Assembly: GCA_047972135.1 (NCBI GenBank)
Contig: JBKEAJ010000130.1
Location: forward strand, 1-64,000
Length of the DNA stretch: 64,000 nucleotides
From: JBKEAJ01 sp047972135
GTDB lineage: Bacteria > Bacteroidota > Bacteroidia > Bacteroidales > Prolixibacteraceae
Direction: 5' to 3'
Positions 53,916 through 63,591 of the stretch are shown one piece after another. A program made the position numbers and the translations under genes. Within the stretch, counting starts at the first letter, position 1. Each line of letters opens with the position of its first letter. The notes beneath the pieces are model-generated. The model made no database searches and was not told the origin of the DNA. It saw only the letters and a list, made by a program, of their open reading frames with translations.

Positions 53916-55211
53916 ATGAAAATTACATTCATAATACCCGGCTCTGGAGATTCATTCTACTGCGGAAACTGCTTTCGCGACAATCTGCATGCTTCAGCCC
54001 TGCGCAAAGCCGGACACGAGGTGCTGATTATGCCTCTATATCTACCCTTGAAACATGAGTCCTTTCAGGCGGACAGTCCATTGTTCTTCCCCGCAACGAC
54101 CTACTACACAGAACAAAAGTTCTTTAAAAAACGAAAAATGCCGACATGGCTGGAGAAACTTACAAAGTCTAAAACCGTACTGGATTTAGCATCATCAATG
54201 TCGGGAACAACTTCCGCAAAAGGGATGGAAGATATGACACTATCGATGATTACAGGCGAAGACCCTGCATTCGACAAGCACGTTAGACAGCTGACAACAT
54301 GGATTAAAGAACAAGAAAAACCGGAGGTGATACACCTTTCAAGCTCTCTATTGATAGGCATTGCCAAAACTCTTAAACAAGAGCTGAACATTCCTATTGT
54401 CTGCTCATTGCAAGACGAAGAGGTGTGGATTGACAGCCTAAACAAAATACATGCAGACACAGCTTGGCAAGGCATAGACGAGAATATTAAATATATCGAC
54501 CATTTCGTGGTTTCAAGCGAGTTTTATAAAAATGCTGTTCTAAAAAAACATCCCCAAATTCAAAATATAGCACTGATATATCCGGGAGTAGATAGGCAGA
54601 AGTATGAAGCTAGAGACTATCCGCAACAGCCTACAATAGGATTTTTCTACCGAATGAACTACGAAAATGGTCTCGACATCCTTGCCGACGCATTCGTTAA
54701 ACTAAAGAAAAACAACAAGATACAAGGACTAAAACTAAAAATCGGCGGTGGATATTCGGGAAAAGACAAGAAGTTTCTGAACAAAGTGAGGAAAACCTTA
54801 GCACCATACAAAGCAGACGTGGAAATATGCAATGTTTATAGCCTCGACGAGCATCTAAGTTTTTATAAATCCATATCGCTAATATCTGTCCCTATAAGAT
54901 TTGAGGAGAGTGTCGGTCTTTATCTTTGCGAAGCCTTTGCAGCCGGACGACCTGCTGTTGAGCCATCTAGCGGCTCATTTCCCGAAATCGTAGGAGATGC
55001 AGGAAAACTCTACCATCCAAACAACAGCAACGCCCTTGCAGATGCTCTGAATGAGCTGCTTAGTAAGGAAGATGCCTATGCAGAAGCCGCAGCAAAAGCA
55101 AAAGAGCTGTCGCAAACAAGATACAACGACAAAGTTCTAACAGATAAGCTAATTTCACTGTATGAAACCTCCACGACTAACAAAATTAAACACACAGGAG
55201 GAGGATGGTAA
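53916..55211 (+). CDS. GT4-like glycosyltransferase
   Basis: A 431-residue glycosyltransferase of the GT-B fold. The N-terminus MKITFIIPGSGDSFYCGNC starts a Rossmann-like domain; CGNCFRDN is a recurrent motif in one GT4 subgroup. The C-terminal domain has LIYPGVDRQKY and the EX7E-type segment RFEESVGLYLCEAFAAGRPA, which binds the nucleotide sugar. It is soluble, probably cytoplasmic and membrane-associated. It follows the ABC transporter at about 150 bp and could glycosylate a lipid or polysaccharide; a link to the terpenoid is speculative. Confidence 0.88.
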   Translation: MKITFIIPGSGDSFYCGNCFRDNLHASALRKAGHEVLIMPLYLPLKHESFQADSPLFFPATTYYTEQKFFKKRKMPTWLEKLTKSKTVLDLASSMSGTTSAKGMEDMTLSMITGEDPAFDKHVRQLTTWIKEQEKPEVIHLSSSLLIGIAKTLKQELNIPIVCSLQDEEVWIDSLNKIHADTAWQGIDENIKYIDHFVVSSEFYKNAVLKKHPQIQNIALIYPGVDRQKYEARDYPQQPTIGFFYRMNYENGLDILADAFVKLKKNNKIQGLKLKIGGGYSGKDKKFLNKVRKTLAPYKADVEICNVYSLDEHLSFYKSISLISVPIRFEESVGLYLCEAFAAGRPAVEPSSGSFPEIVGDAGKLYHPNNSNALADALNELLSKEDAYAEAAAKAKELSQTRYNDKVLTDKLISLYETSTTNKIKHTGGGW

Positions 55212-55401
55212 GGGAATGTTTATATTTTGTCGCCTACATCTAAACGACTAAACAATTCAACGATAAACAAGACTGTTCGCTTATAGCTTGTATTTAATCA
55301 TTACCCACTTTATTCGTGATTGTACTTTATTTTTCTTTTTTGCGTTATTTCCGACAAGATTACAGTTTATAAAGTATATCTTTATCTGAAAATTTGGTAA
55401 A

Positions 55402-56211
55402 ATGATTCTATCGAAAGAGTTTATAGGGGAAGCACTCGGCACTTTCATTCTGGTATTGTTCGGCTGTGGGGCTGTTGCTACAGACGTACTTTTCGGGATT
55501 CACTCAGGCGTGCTTCAAATAGCCTTGATATGGGGGCTTGGGGTTACACTAGCCATCTATCTGACCCGACATTTGTCGTGTGCCCACCTTAACCCTGCCG
55601 TTACCTTAGGAATGGTCATCAGCAAGAGAATGTCGCCACGAAAATTACCCGAATACCTTATTGCTCAGTTTCTTGGGGCTTTTGCGGCAAGCTTGGTTCT
55701 ATACCTGCTGTTTGCACCGTCTATCAGTGCGTTTGAAAGCGCAAATAGCATAATCAGAGGCTCAAGCGAATCGACACAAACAGCAAAAATGTTTGGCGAA
55801 TACTACTCCCTTGCCGACAGCAATGCGATAGTATCTATGCCACTGGCTATATGCGCAGAGGCCTTCGGAACTTTTATACTGATGCTGATGATTTTTGCTC
55901 TGACAGAAGGATGCAATGTGGGTCGACCACACGAAGCATTGGCTCCACTATTTATCGGACTGACAGTCAGCTCTATAATATGCCTCATCGCACCACTAAC
56001 ACAGGCAGGACTGAACCCTGCACGTGATTTCAGCCCTCGCATGACTGCATGGATTTTTGGATGGAATGATGCCGCTTTCCCCGACAAGCAAGGTGGCTTC
56101 TTCTTTGTCTACATTTTAGGTCCAATGATAGGTGCTACATTGGCAACACTGTTTTTTACAAGTATCATAGAACCGGCAATGAAAAAGTCGTCGGAGAAAT
56201 GCGATTGTTGA
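55402..56211 (+). CDS. MIP-family aquaglyceroporin
   Basis: A 269-residue channel with six membrane helices and two half-helices carrying the NPA motifs: HLNPAVTLG (near residue 70) and LNPARDFSPR (near 208). The Asp after the second NPAR is typical of glycerol-type channels rather than strict water channels. A hydrophilic insert (about 110-140) lies between helices 3 and 4. It passively transports glycerol or other small neutral solutes across the inner membrane. The upstream region has TATCTTTA at 55377-55384, close to the -7 consensus. The CobW-type gene follows closely on the same strand. Confidence 0.95.
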   Translation: MILSKEFIGEALGTFILVLFGCGAVATDVLFGIHSGVLQIALIWGLGVTLAIYLTRHLSCAHLNPAVTLGMVISKRMSPRKLPEYLIAQFLGAFAASLVLYLLFAPSISAFESANSIIRGSSESTQTAKMFGEYYSLADSNAIVSMPLAICAEAFGTFILMLMIFALTEGCNVGRPHEALAPLFIGLTVSSIICLIAPLTQAGLNPARDFSPRMTAWIFGWNDAAFPDKQGGFFFVYILGPMIGATLATLFFTSIIEPAMKKSSEKCDC

Positions 56212-56234
56212 ATCGTTTAAGGTTTAATAAAAAT

Positions 56235-57329
56235 ATGAATACAACAAAGTTAATCTTAGTAGGAGGCTTTCTTGGTGCAGGCAAAACAAGCCTGCTGTGG
56301 GAAGCAGCAAAGCAAGCCATGTCTAAGGGCAAACGTGTCGGACTGATTACAAACGACCAAGCCCCCGATTTGGTTGACACTACACTCCTCTGCCAAAACG
56401 ATGTCAAGGTGTCGGAAGTCAGCGGTAGTTGCTTCTGTTGCAATTTCGACGGCTTCCTCGATGCAGTGAACCAAGTTCAGCAAAAGGCTGATGCCGACAT
56501 TATTATCGCTGAACCCGTAGGTAGCTGCACGGACTTGTCGGCAACAATAATCCAACCGCTAAAGGATAGTATGAAAAAAGAATTATCCGTGTCGCCATTG
56601 TCAGTTCTCGCCGATCCGACAATGCTCAAAGACATCCTAAATGGCGGTAATGCAGAACTACACATCAGTGCAGCATACATATATAAGAAACAATTGGAGG
56701 AAAGCGATATTATTCTAATCAGCAAAGACGACCTCCTGAGTAGCGACGAACTTACTTTGCTGAAAGAGAAAACAAAAGTCAGATTCCCCGACTCGGAACT
56801 CCAAAGCATAAGCTCTACCACAGGCGAGGGTGTGAAAGAATGGCTGAATGATATGCTGACAAGAGATGATGCAGGAAAACGTATCGTCGATGTAGATTAT
56901 GATATTTATGCAGAAGGCGAAGCCGTACTGGGATGGCTGAACAGCAATATAGGACTAGAAAGCGAAGGTAGCGACTGGGATATTTTTGTTAGAGACCTTA
57001 TGAATAGTCTGAGTGAAAAATTCGATAGTAACAACATGTCTGTCGGACACGTCAAACTGATATTGGAGTCAGACTGTAAATATATTGTAGCTAATCTTAC
57101 CGGCAAAAAAGATACTATCAGTTTTAGAAATAGTGCAGGAAAAAGCAAGCATGCAAAGTTAACCTTGAATGCCCGTGTGGAAACAAGCCCTAGCATTCTG
57201 AAACGAATGGTGAAAGAGGCACTTGCCACAGCAGCAGGCAAAAACATAAAACACAAAATACTAACAATGAGATGTATAAGTCCCGGTCGCCCCAAACCAA
57301 CTCACAGATATGATAATGTGGTGATGTGA
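56235..57329 (+). CDS. CobW/G3E-type P-loop GTPase
   Basis: About 364 residues from MNTTKLILVGGFLGAGKTSL. The P-loop is GGFLGAGKTS, followed by GLITNDQAPDLVD and the metal-binding CxCC motif in SGSCFCCNFDGFLDAV, typical of the G3E family of metallochaperones and cofactor-insertion GTPases (CobW, HypB, UreG, MeaB relatives). The C-terminal part lacks a clear CobW_C domain and is unlike known members. The start at 56199 would overlap the preceding stop and is less likely. It could deliver a metal such as zinc, nickel or cobalt; target unknown. Confidence 0.85.
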   Translation: MNTTKLILVGGFLGAGKTSLLWEAAKQAMSKGKRVGLITNDQAPDLVDTTLLCQNDVKVSEVSGSCFCCNFDGFLDAVNQVQQKADADIIIAEPVGSCTDLSATIIQPLKDSMKKELSVSPLSVLADPTMLKDILNGGNAELHISAAYIYKKQLEESDIILISKDDLLSSDELTLLKEKTKVRFPDSELQSISSTTGEGVKEWLNDMLTRDDAGKRIVDVDYDIYAEGEAVLGWLNSNIGLESEGSDWDIFVRDLMNSLSEKFDSNNMSVGHVKLILESDCKYIVANLTGKKDTISFRNSAGKSKHAKLTLNARVETSPSILKRMVKEALATAAGKNIKHKILTMRCISPGRPKPTHRYDNVVM

Positions 57330-57351
57330 TAATAAATGCTATCGTTCGATT

Positions 57352-58377
57352 ATGATTTCTCTAAATAAGAACAGCTCCATAAAACTACTGCTAATAAGTT
57401 TGGCAAGTGCAATATTCTGTATTTATCCAAATATTGCATGCCTACGTTGGGAACTTAGCTATCTTGACGGCGTACAGAAAACTGTGTATCTGTGGTTCTT
57501 CGCATTTCGGTATGTGTTCTTTGTAATACTGATATGGATATTACTGATAGTGAATTTGCGAAAACTACAAGCTCCAAATATTAGCAAACGATTATTAATC
57601 AACATCGCAATCACCATTGTTGCATATGCGGTGTATTTCGTCATTTCGCAAGAATACTCTAGAGTATATTGCACTAAATCAGACTGTTTTGGCAGCATAC
57701 TCCTTTTTCAGTTTGTCGTTGTATATGTACTGAGTTTCCTAGTCGGACACATGGCGGTAATGTACTCCGAACGAAACAAGAAAGAACACGAAATCGAACA
57801 ACTGAAAATAGAAAACCTGCAAAGCAAATGCGATGCCCTTGCTAATCAAATCAACCCACATTTCTTCTTCAACTCCCTAAACGGAATAACAGCACTGGTG
57901 CGAAAAGGTGATGATGAAAGAACTCTAGCATACGTCAATAAACTGTCCGATGCATTTAGATATATTCTGCAAAGCGACAAAAAAGGACTAGTGAGCCTCC
58001 GAGAAGAACTGACTTCTGTGGATGCCTTTAAATACATGATGGAAGAACGATTTGCTAACAAACTGATTTTCAACATAAACATTGATGTCAGCAAACTCCA
58101 TCTGAAAATCCCCGCTCTATCCATACTTCCCCTCCTCGACAATGTGGTGGTACACAATATTATTGATAGCCAGAATAAGATGACGGTTGACATCACTGTC
58201 AACAAAAACAATGAATTGGTAGTAACAAACCCCATTCAGCCCAAACTCACAGCCCCCGAAACAAACGGCACAGGTATAGCAAATCTCAAAAAACGATTTA
58301 ATATACTCATGGACAGACACATAAAAATTGAAAACGACGGCAAGACATTTACAGTATTTCTTCCTCTGGGAGGATGA
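57352..58377 (+). CDS. LytS/YehU-type sensor histidine kinase
   Basis: A 341-residue kinase with four N-terminal membrane helices and a short coiled coil, followed by the His_kinase domain. The phosphoacceptor is His170 in NPHFFFNSLNGI, with KLSDAFRYILQ after it. The ATPase lobe ends with NGTGIANLKKRFNIL. No periplasmic sensor domain is seen, so the membrane part is the likely sensor. The LytTR regulator gene lies 541 bp downstream, separated by repeats, and is probably its partner. Confidence 0.92.
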   Translation: MISLNKNSSIKLLLISLASAIFCIYPNIACLRWELSYLDGVQKTVYLWFFAFRYVFFVILIWILLIVNLRKLQAPNISKRLLINIAITIVAYAVYFVISQEYSRVYCTKSDCFGSILLFQFVVVYVLSFLVGHMAVMYSERNKKEHEIEQLKIENLQSKCDALANQINPHFFFNSLNGITALVRKGDDERTLAYVNKLSDAFRYILQSDKKGLVSLREELTSVDAFKYMMEERFANKLIFNINIDVSKLHLKIPALSILPLLDNVVVHNIIDSQNKMTVDITVNKNNELVVTNPIQPKLTAPETNGTGIANLKKRFNILMDRHIKIENDGKTFTVFLPLGG

Positions 58378-58539
58378 TTGTAAAAGACAGACAATGATAA
58401 TATGATGAGAATGTAAGGTTTAAAGTTGAATTGTTGAATCGTTTAACTGTTTAGTTGTTGATTTGTTTAATTGTTTAGGGTTTAGGGTTTAAAAAATGCT
58501 TTAGGCTATAGGCTATAAACGAACAGTAAATAAACGAAC

Positions 58540-58614
58540 GTCATTGCGAGGAGCCAGCGACGAAGCAATCTCCTGCAATAGAGAACAGATTGCTTCGCTG
58601 ACGTTCGCAATGAC
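58540..58614 (+). repeat. 75-bp palindromic repeat, copy 11
   Basis: Full copy; the right half reads agattgcttcgctgacgttc instead of gccacgct. Confidence 0.87.
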
Positions 58615-58671
58615 GACAGATGTAGATACTACAATGTGGCTGTTACAGGCTGAAAGCCTGAATCAATTCAG

Positions 58672-58690
58672 CCCATGGCAACGCCATGGG
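58672..58690. repeat. CCCATGGC palindrome, copy B
   Basis: CCCATGGC-AAC-GCCATGGG; inverted relative to 28989-29007, with shared flanking gaattnattcag-type sequence. Confidence 0.8.
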
Positions 58691-58918
58691 GAAAGACACA
58701 CCACCACCCCCGCACAGTTCCGCATTGCAAGATGATGATATACATGAAAAATAAAATTTAATAATGAATAATGCAAACACCTCGCCTGCGATACTGAAAA
58801 AAATAATTTTTCATATCTTTACGATTATAATTTATGAGGATTTGTATATTATAAACATTGTCTGTTTGGGCATAGCATAAAGCCTATAGCTTACAGCTTA
58901 TTGCAAAATTTTAAACAC

Positions 58919-59671
58919 ATGAAAATTTTAATCGTTGAGGACGAAACGCTGGCATACGAAAATCTGGTCGGAATAATATCAGAAATAGACCCATCTGTCG
59001 AAATAATCGGAAACACCGAAAGTATCAGCCAAACAGTAAATTGGCTGAACAACAACACTATGCCCGACCTGATACTCATGGATATCCACCTGTCAGACGG
59101 TTCGGCTTTTGACATTTTTGATTGTATAAATGTAGAAACTCCCATCATCTTTACAACTGCCTACGACGAGTATGCTATCAACGCTTTTAAAGTTAATAGT
59201 ATCGACTATATCCTAAAACCCATAAAACCCGAAGAACTGAAACAGGCTTTCGACAAATTTAAAAAGTGGACACAAACTGACATCTCCCAACATATCAACA
59301 ATATATCACAACTTGCTTCTAGCCCCTCTCATAAAGACAGGCTACTAATTCCCGTCAGAGATAAACTAATTCCCATCGTGCTGAGTAAGGTGTCCTTCTT
59401 CTATACCACTAATAAGAATACAATAGTGATGATGAAAGACGGAAACTCCCATCCATATTCCAAAACCCTTGAGCAAATATATACCTCACTGAACCCAACT
59501 GACTTTTTTCGTGCCAATAAACAATTTATTGTGGCGCGAAACAGCGTACAGGAAATTACAGTATGGTTCGACAACCGTCTCCTAGTAAGCCTCAATACAG
59601 AAACTCCCGAACGATTGTACGTCAGCAAAAACAGAGCCGTCGAATTCAAAAACTGGATGGTAAATAAATAG
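58919..59671 (+). CDS. LytTR-family response regulator
   Basis: About 250 residues from MKILIVEDETLAYENL; the start was chosen because the repeated leader ends there. The receiver domain has the acidic pair in VEDE, phosphoacceptor Asp55 in LILMDIHLSDG, and Lys in YILKPIKPEELKQAF. The C-terminal LytTR DNA-binding domain runs from about 145 (LLIPVRDKLIPIVLSKVSFFYT ends 250 with NRAVEFKNWMV). It should be phosphorylated by the LytS-type kinase encoded upstream. Targets unknown. Confidence 0.94.
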   Translation: MKILIVEDETLAYENLVGIISEIDPSVEIIGNTESISQTVNWLNNNTMPDLILMDIHLSDGSAFDIFDCINVETPIIFTTAYDEYAINAFKVNSIDYILKPIKPEELKQAFDKFKKWTQTDISQHINNISQLASSPSHKDRLLIPVRDKLIPIVLSKVSFFYTTNKNTIVMMKDGNSHPYSKTLEQIYTSLNPTDFFRANKQFIVARNSVQEITVWFDNRLLVSLNTETPERLYVSKNRAVEFKNWMVNK

Positions 59672-59825
59672 ACTATACGAGAGCAGCCTTGTTGATTTGT
59701 TTAATTGTTTAATTGTTTAGGGTTTAAAAAATGCTGTAGGCAGTAGGCTTTAGGCTATAAGCGAACAGCCGATGATAATGTGATGATGTGAGAATTAGAT
59801 GATGATATGAGCTGAATAAACAAAC

Positions 59826-59898
59826 GTCATTGCGAGGAGCCAGCGACGAAGCAATCTCTCCTACAAAGAGCAGATTGCCACGCTGCGCCCGCAATGAC
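59826..59898 (+). repeat. 75-bp palindromic repeat, copy 12
   Basis: Full copy with a 2-bp shorter centre; ends gcgcccgcaatgac. Confidence 0.87.
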
Positions 59899-59913
59899 GA
59901 GCATAGAATGCAA

Positions 59914-59956
59914 ACCACCCCGCCTCCACGAGAAGGGGATTTAGGAACTCCTTCCA
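59914..59956 (+). repeat. Degenerate branched CCACC element
   Basis: ccaccccgcctccacgagaa and ggggatttaggaactcct; only the left half with one decayed hairpin remains. Confidence 0.6.
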
Positions 59957-60066
59957 ATGCTAAATTCTGCTTTCAGATACGATAATTGGTTAAAAATGCG
60001 TGAGCATCGCTAATTTATTAGTATATTGCGGGCTAGATTGCGATAAATAGCTTTTTTTGAAGAGAC

Positions 60067-60414
60067 ATGGGTAAACAAAAAGGGAGAAACAGAGTAGGCG
60101 TGGTTTATTCAACCGGCGAGAATTATGATTATCAGTACGAACAAAACGAGGAAGACGAAACGCTCCATCCAACTCAACAAAACTTGAAGGTTTGGATAGA
60201 CCGAAAAGGTAGAGGCGGAAAGGAAGTTACTTTAGTCAAGGATTTTGTCGGCTCTGAGGAGGATTTGAAAGAATTGGGTAAGAAACTAAAAACCTCTTGT
60301 GGAACGGGTGGTAGCGTCAAAGACGGAGAAATAATAATACAAGGCAATCACAGAGATAAGATTGTTGAGTTATTAGTGAAATTTGGATATAAGACTAAGA
60401 AAGCAGGGGGCTGA
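60067..60414 (+). CDS. SUI1/YciH-family translation initiation factor-like protein
   Basis: A 115-residue protein. The SUI1 fold (about 40-112) has NLKVWIDRKGRGGKEVTLVKDF and LKTSCGTGGSVKDGEIIIQG, with the characteristic GTGGSVKDG and a final GNHRDKIVELL helix. It is the bacterial homologue of eIF1, which monitors start-codon selection in eukaryotes. Bacterial members are not essential and their role is unclear. The acidic N-terminal part is longer than in archaeal proteins. The helicase gene follows by 35 bp. Confidence 0.93.
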   Translation: MGKQKGRNRVGVVYSTGENYDYQYEQNEEDETLHPTQQNLKVWIDRKGRGGKEVTLVKDFVGSEEDLKELGKKLKTSCGTGGSVKDGEIIIQGNHRDKIVELLVKFGYKTKKAGG

Positions 60415-60449
60415 CAAGGTACTTGCGCTTGCATGGAAAATCTTTGGTG

Positions 60450-63341
60450 ATGGAGAATTTTGTTGTAATAGTCAATGAACATAGGTATTTAGGGTATATA
60501 CTGACACCGTATATTATTGAGAAAACTGGTGCTTTCTATACTTGTGTCAAGCCCGTAAAGAACTACGACCTTGAGAGCTTTGACTACACTTTCACGCCCG
60601 TACAAGCAAAAATTGTAAATATCTCCGAGAAATACAGCGACACAGCTCTGGCAAAAAGATTCTCGAAAACAAAAAATACAAATAAATTCTACGACGAGGT
60701 CGACAAGTCCTTCTTCGACAGCATGGTGGCTCCAGTGATAGACAAGTATATACTAGAGATATACGAGCTGATATGCGAATATGGAATTAAGCTATATCTA
60801 AAGAAAAATAAATTCTCAAACCTCTTCGACGAAGACGAAATAAAAACAAGCGACAAGCACGCGAAGGCTGTCTACAACTTTGAAAGAGGCGACGAAGGCA
60901 CCAAATACTACCTGACATTCCTGCAAAACGGCAAGCCCATAAAACTGATTGACAAGCAGGTGATATTCCTGACCTCCGAGCCATGCCTGATGGTCTACGA
61001 AAACGAAATCTTTAATTTTGAACACATATCGTCGAAAAAACTCCTGCCATTCCTCGAAAAAGACCATATCTTCGTGGGCAAAGCTGTCGAACAAAAATAT
61101 TACGAGACTTTTGTCAAAAAAGTTGTCGCAAAAAGCAATGTCAACGCAGTGGGATTCGATATTGTGGAAGAACTGCCAAACCATCACCTTGTACTAAATC
61201 TTGAAACAAACCTAAAGGAACAACTGGTGCTGTCGCCAATATTTATGTACGGCAATACGGCAGTGTCGGCAATAAATTCAAAAAGAGCTTTCGTAGAGAT
61301 GCAAATAAGCGACAAGTCTGTGTCATTCAGGAAGTTCGTAAGGAATAAAACTTGGGAAGACCGAATGTTCTCCTACCTAGAAAGCCTAAGACTCACAAAA
61401 ACACCTACAAGCCAATTAATACTAGACGGCAGCAAAGCTCTTGAGCTTACCGAACAAAAATATGAAACCATAGAATGGATAAAATCAAACCTGCCAAACC
61501 TTGAAACCAAAGGCATAAGCCTAAATCAAGATTCCCTCGCAAATAAGTATAACATAAACGAATACAATGTTAAGTTTGACATAAAGCAAAGCGATAACAA
61601 AAGCGACTGGTTCGACCTCAACGCTTTTGTACAAATTGGGGAGTTCTCAATTCCTTTCCTAAAATTCAGAAAAAATATCGTCAACGAAATAAGGGAATAT
61701 ACCCTACCCGACGGCTCAATAGTGATACTGCCCGAAGAGTGGTTTTCGCAATATAAAGACCTATTCAGCATGGCTAAACTCGACGGCGACAAAATACTAC
61801 TGAAACACCACCACCTACAACTAATTGAACAAAAGCCAACTGTGTCAAAAATTAATGCTGCCAAAGATTTGTACCTGTCGGATGCCGAATCTATCTCAAA
61901 AGTTGCTATACCTGCAAGCATACAAGCCAAACTCAGACACTACCAAAAGGAAGGCTATCGATGGCTATATAACCTTGCCGAAAAAGGATTTGGAGGATGC
62001 CTTGCCGACGATATGGGACTGGGAAAAACCCTGCAAGCGATAACCCTCATACAGAAAACTATCAACAAAGCTAAAGAGGAAAAGCCCGAAAATACCATAC
62101 CTGCATCATTGGTAGTGGCTCCCGTTTCACTGTTGAAAAATTGGGAAAACGAATTTAAAAAGTTCGCCCCAAATCTAAAGGTTAAAAAAAATCATGGAAC
62201 CAACAGAATAAAGAGCTACAAAGCCGAAAAACTACATTCAAAGTACGATGTGCTTATCAGCACCTACGGGACAATTAGAAACGACATCGACGAGCTTGAA
62301 GATATTGAGTTCCTAAATATAGTGCTGGACGAAAGTCAGATTATCAAAAATACAAGCTCTAAAATATATAAAGCCGCAACACGACTGAAGTCAAAACATA
62401 AATATGTGCTGACAGGAACACCCATAGAAAATTCGCTGATGGACCTGTGGGCGCAACTCAACTTCCTAAACCCCGGACTACTAGGCAGCCAAGCATACTT
62501 CAAAAGAGAGTTTGTCGCCCCTATCGAAAAACACAGCGACGAGGCAAAACAAGACAGATTGTCGTTGCTGATAAGACCTTTTATACTGCGACGCTCTAAG
62601 AGCGAGGTGCTTACAGAGCTACCGCCCGTTACGGAGACTATCGTATATTGCGAAATGAGCGAGGAGCAAAGCTCTATGTACGAAAAAGAGAAATCTTCTG
62701 TCCGCAATATGCTGCTCGAACAAATAGATAGTATCGGAATCGAGAAAAGCTCGGTGCTGATACTGCAAGCCCTAAACAAACTCCGACAACTGGCTAACCA
62801 CCCGAAAATGATAGACACAGACATAGACGGCATTGAGTCGGGAAAGATGGAGGAAATAATGCAAAGCCTCGAAAATGTAGTGTCAATAGGACATAAGGTG
62901 CTTCTGTTCTCGTCTTTCGTAAAACACCTCAACTTGCTGTCGGAGGAAATTGACAAACGTGGCTGGGGTTGGTCGATGCTGACAGGTAGCACCAAAAACC
63001 GCCCCGAAGTAATCAACGAGTTTCAAAACAATCCCGACAAGAGCATCTTCCTTATCTCGTTGAAAGCCGGAGGTGTAGGTCTGAACCTCACCGTGGCAGA
63101 CTACGTATTCATCGTTGACCCGTGGTGGAACCCCGCCGCCGAAATGCAGGCAATAGGCAGAGCACACAGAATTGGACAAGAGAACAAAGTGTTCGTTTAC
63201 AGATATATATCTACCGACACCATCGAAGAGAAAATCCTTAAACTCCAAGAACATAAGGATGCCCTCGCCAAAAAGTTCATAGACTCCAACAACCCAATGA
63301 AAAAAATGAATAAAGACGAAATAATGTCCCTCTTTACTTGA
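60450..63341 (+). CDS. SNF2-family DEAD/DEAH helicase-like ATPase
   Basis: About 963 residues from MENFVVIVNEHRYLGYILTP; a TTG 27 bp upstream was rejected. Residues 1 to about 480 are an N-terminal region of unknown fold, as in bacterial Snf2 proteins. The motor begins at LRHYQKEGYRWLYNL; Walker A is DDMGLGKTLQAI, motif II is LDESQIIKN (DESQ in place of DEAH), motif III is LTGTPIENSLMDLW, and motif VI is QAIGRAHRIGQ. There is no SWIM zinc motif. Such proteins translocate on duplex DNA; the role in Bacteroidetes is unknown. Confidence 0.94.
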   Translation: MENFVVIVNEHRYLGYILTPYIIEKTGAFYTCVKPVKNYDLESFDYTFTPVQAKIVNISEKYSDTALAKRFSKTKNTNKFYDEVDKSFFDSMVAPVIDKYILEIYELICEYGIKLYLKKNKFSNLFDEDEIKTSDKHAKAVYNFERGDEGTKYYLTFLQNGKPIKLIDKQVIFLTSEPCLMVYENEIFNFEHISSKKLLPFLEKDHIFVGKAVEQKYYETFVKKVVAKSNVNAVGFDIVEELPNHHLVLNLETNLKEQLVLSPIFMYGNTAVSAINSKRAFVEMQISDKSVSFRKFVRNKTWEDRMFSYLESLRLTKTPTSQLILDGSKALELTEQKYETIEWIKSNLPNLETKGISLNQDSLANKYNINEYNVKFDIKQSDNKSDWFDLNAFVQIGEFSIPFLKFRKNIVNEIREYTLPDGSIVILPEEWFSQYKDLFSMAKLDGDKILLKHHHLQLIEQKPTVSKINAAKDLYLSDAESISKVAIPASIQAKLRHYQKEGYRWLYNLAEKGFGGCLADDMGLGKTLQAITLIQKTINKAKEEKPENTIPASLVVAPVSLLKNWENEFKKFAPNLKVKKNHGTNRIKSYKAEKLHSKYDVLISTYGTIRNDIDELEDIEFLNIVLDESQIIKNTSSKIYKAATRLKSKHKYVLTGTPIENSLMDLWAQLNFLNPGLLGSQAYFKREFVAPIEKHSDEAKQDRLSLLIRPFILRRSKSEVLTELPPVTETIVYCEMSEEQSSMYEKEKSSVRNMLLEQIDSIGIEKSSVLILQALNKLRQLANHPKMIDTDIDGIESGKMEEIMQSLENVVSIGHKVLLFSSFVKHLNLLSEEIDKRGWGWSMLTGSTKNRPEVINEFQNNPDKSIFLISLKAGGVGLNLTVADYVFIVDPWWNPAAEMQAIGRAHRIGQENKVFVYRYISTDTIEEKILKLQEHKDALAKKFIDSNNPMKKMNKDEIMSLFT

Positions 63342-63473
63342 CAATGGTTTAGAGTTTAATCGTTGAACTGTTTAATCGTTTAAGGGTTAAAATGCTGTAT
63401 GCTGTATGCCGTATGCCGTAGGCTTTAGGCTATAAGCAATTTAATGGTAAATGATGCCGCTGAATAAACGAAC

Positions 63474-63548
63474 GTCATTGCGAGGAGCTGGCGACGAAGC
63501 AATCTCCTGCAACAACGGACAGATTGCCACGCTGACGCTCGCAATGAC
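63474..63548 (+). repeat. 75-bp palindromic repeat, copy 13
   Basis: Full copy, gtcattgcgaggagctggcg through cgctcgcaatgac. Confidence 0.88.
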
Positions 63549-63571
63549 GGCGGATGATGGACATAATGTAA

Positions 63572-63591
63572 GGGCAGAACATTTTCTGCCC
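63572..63591. repeat. GGGCAGAA palindrome, copy B
   Basis: GGGCAGAA-CATT-TTCTGCCC; matches 29095-29114 in inverse orientation, together with its cggctg and taag flanks. Confidence 0.8.

Larger units (their letters stand above)
58378..58918. other. Repeat-rich spacer between kinase and regulator genes
   Basis: Contents: gtttaattg/gtttagggtttag heptamers, a tgctttaggctataggctat element, palindromic repeat copy 11, the CCCATGGC palindrome, an A/T-rich stretch with TATCTTTA at 58814-58821, and the leader agcctatagcttacagctta before the regulator start. It contains no gene. Confidence 0.75.
59672..60066. other. Repeat-rich spacer before the SUI1 gene
   Basis: Contents: gtttaattgtttagggttt, tgctgtaggcagtaggct and ctttaggctataagcgaaca elements, gatgatgtgag repeats, palindromic repeat copy 12, a degenerate branched-element fragment (59914-59956), then about 100 bp of unique A/T-rich sequence that should hold the SUI1 promoter. 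Confidence 0.75.
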
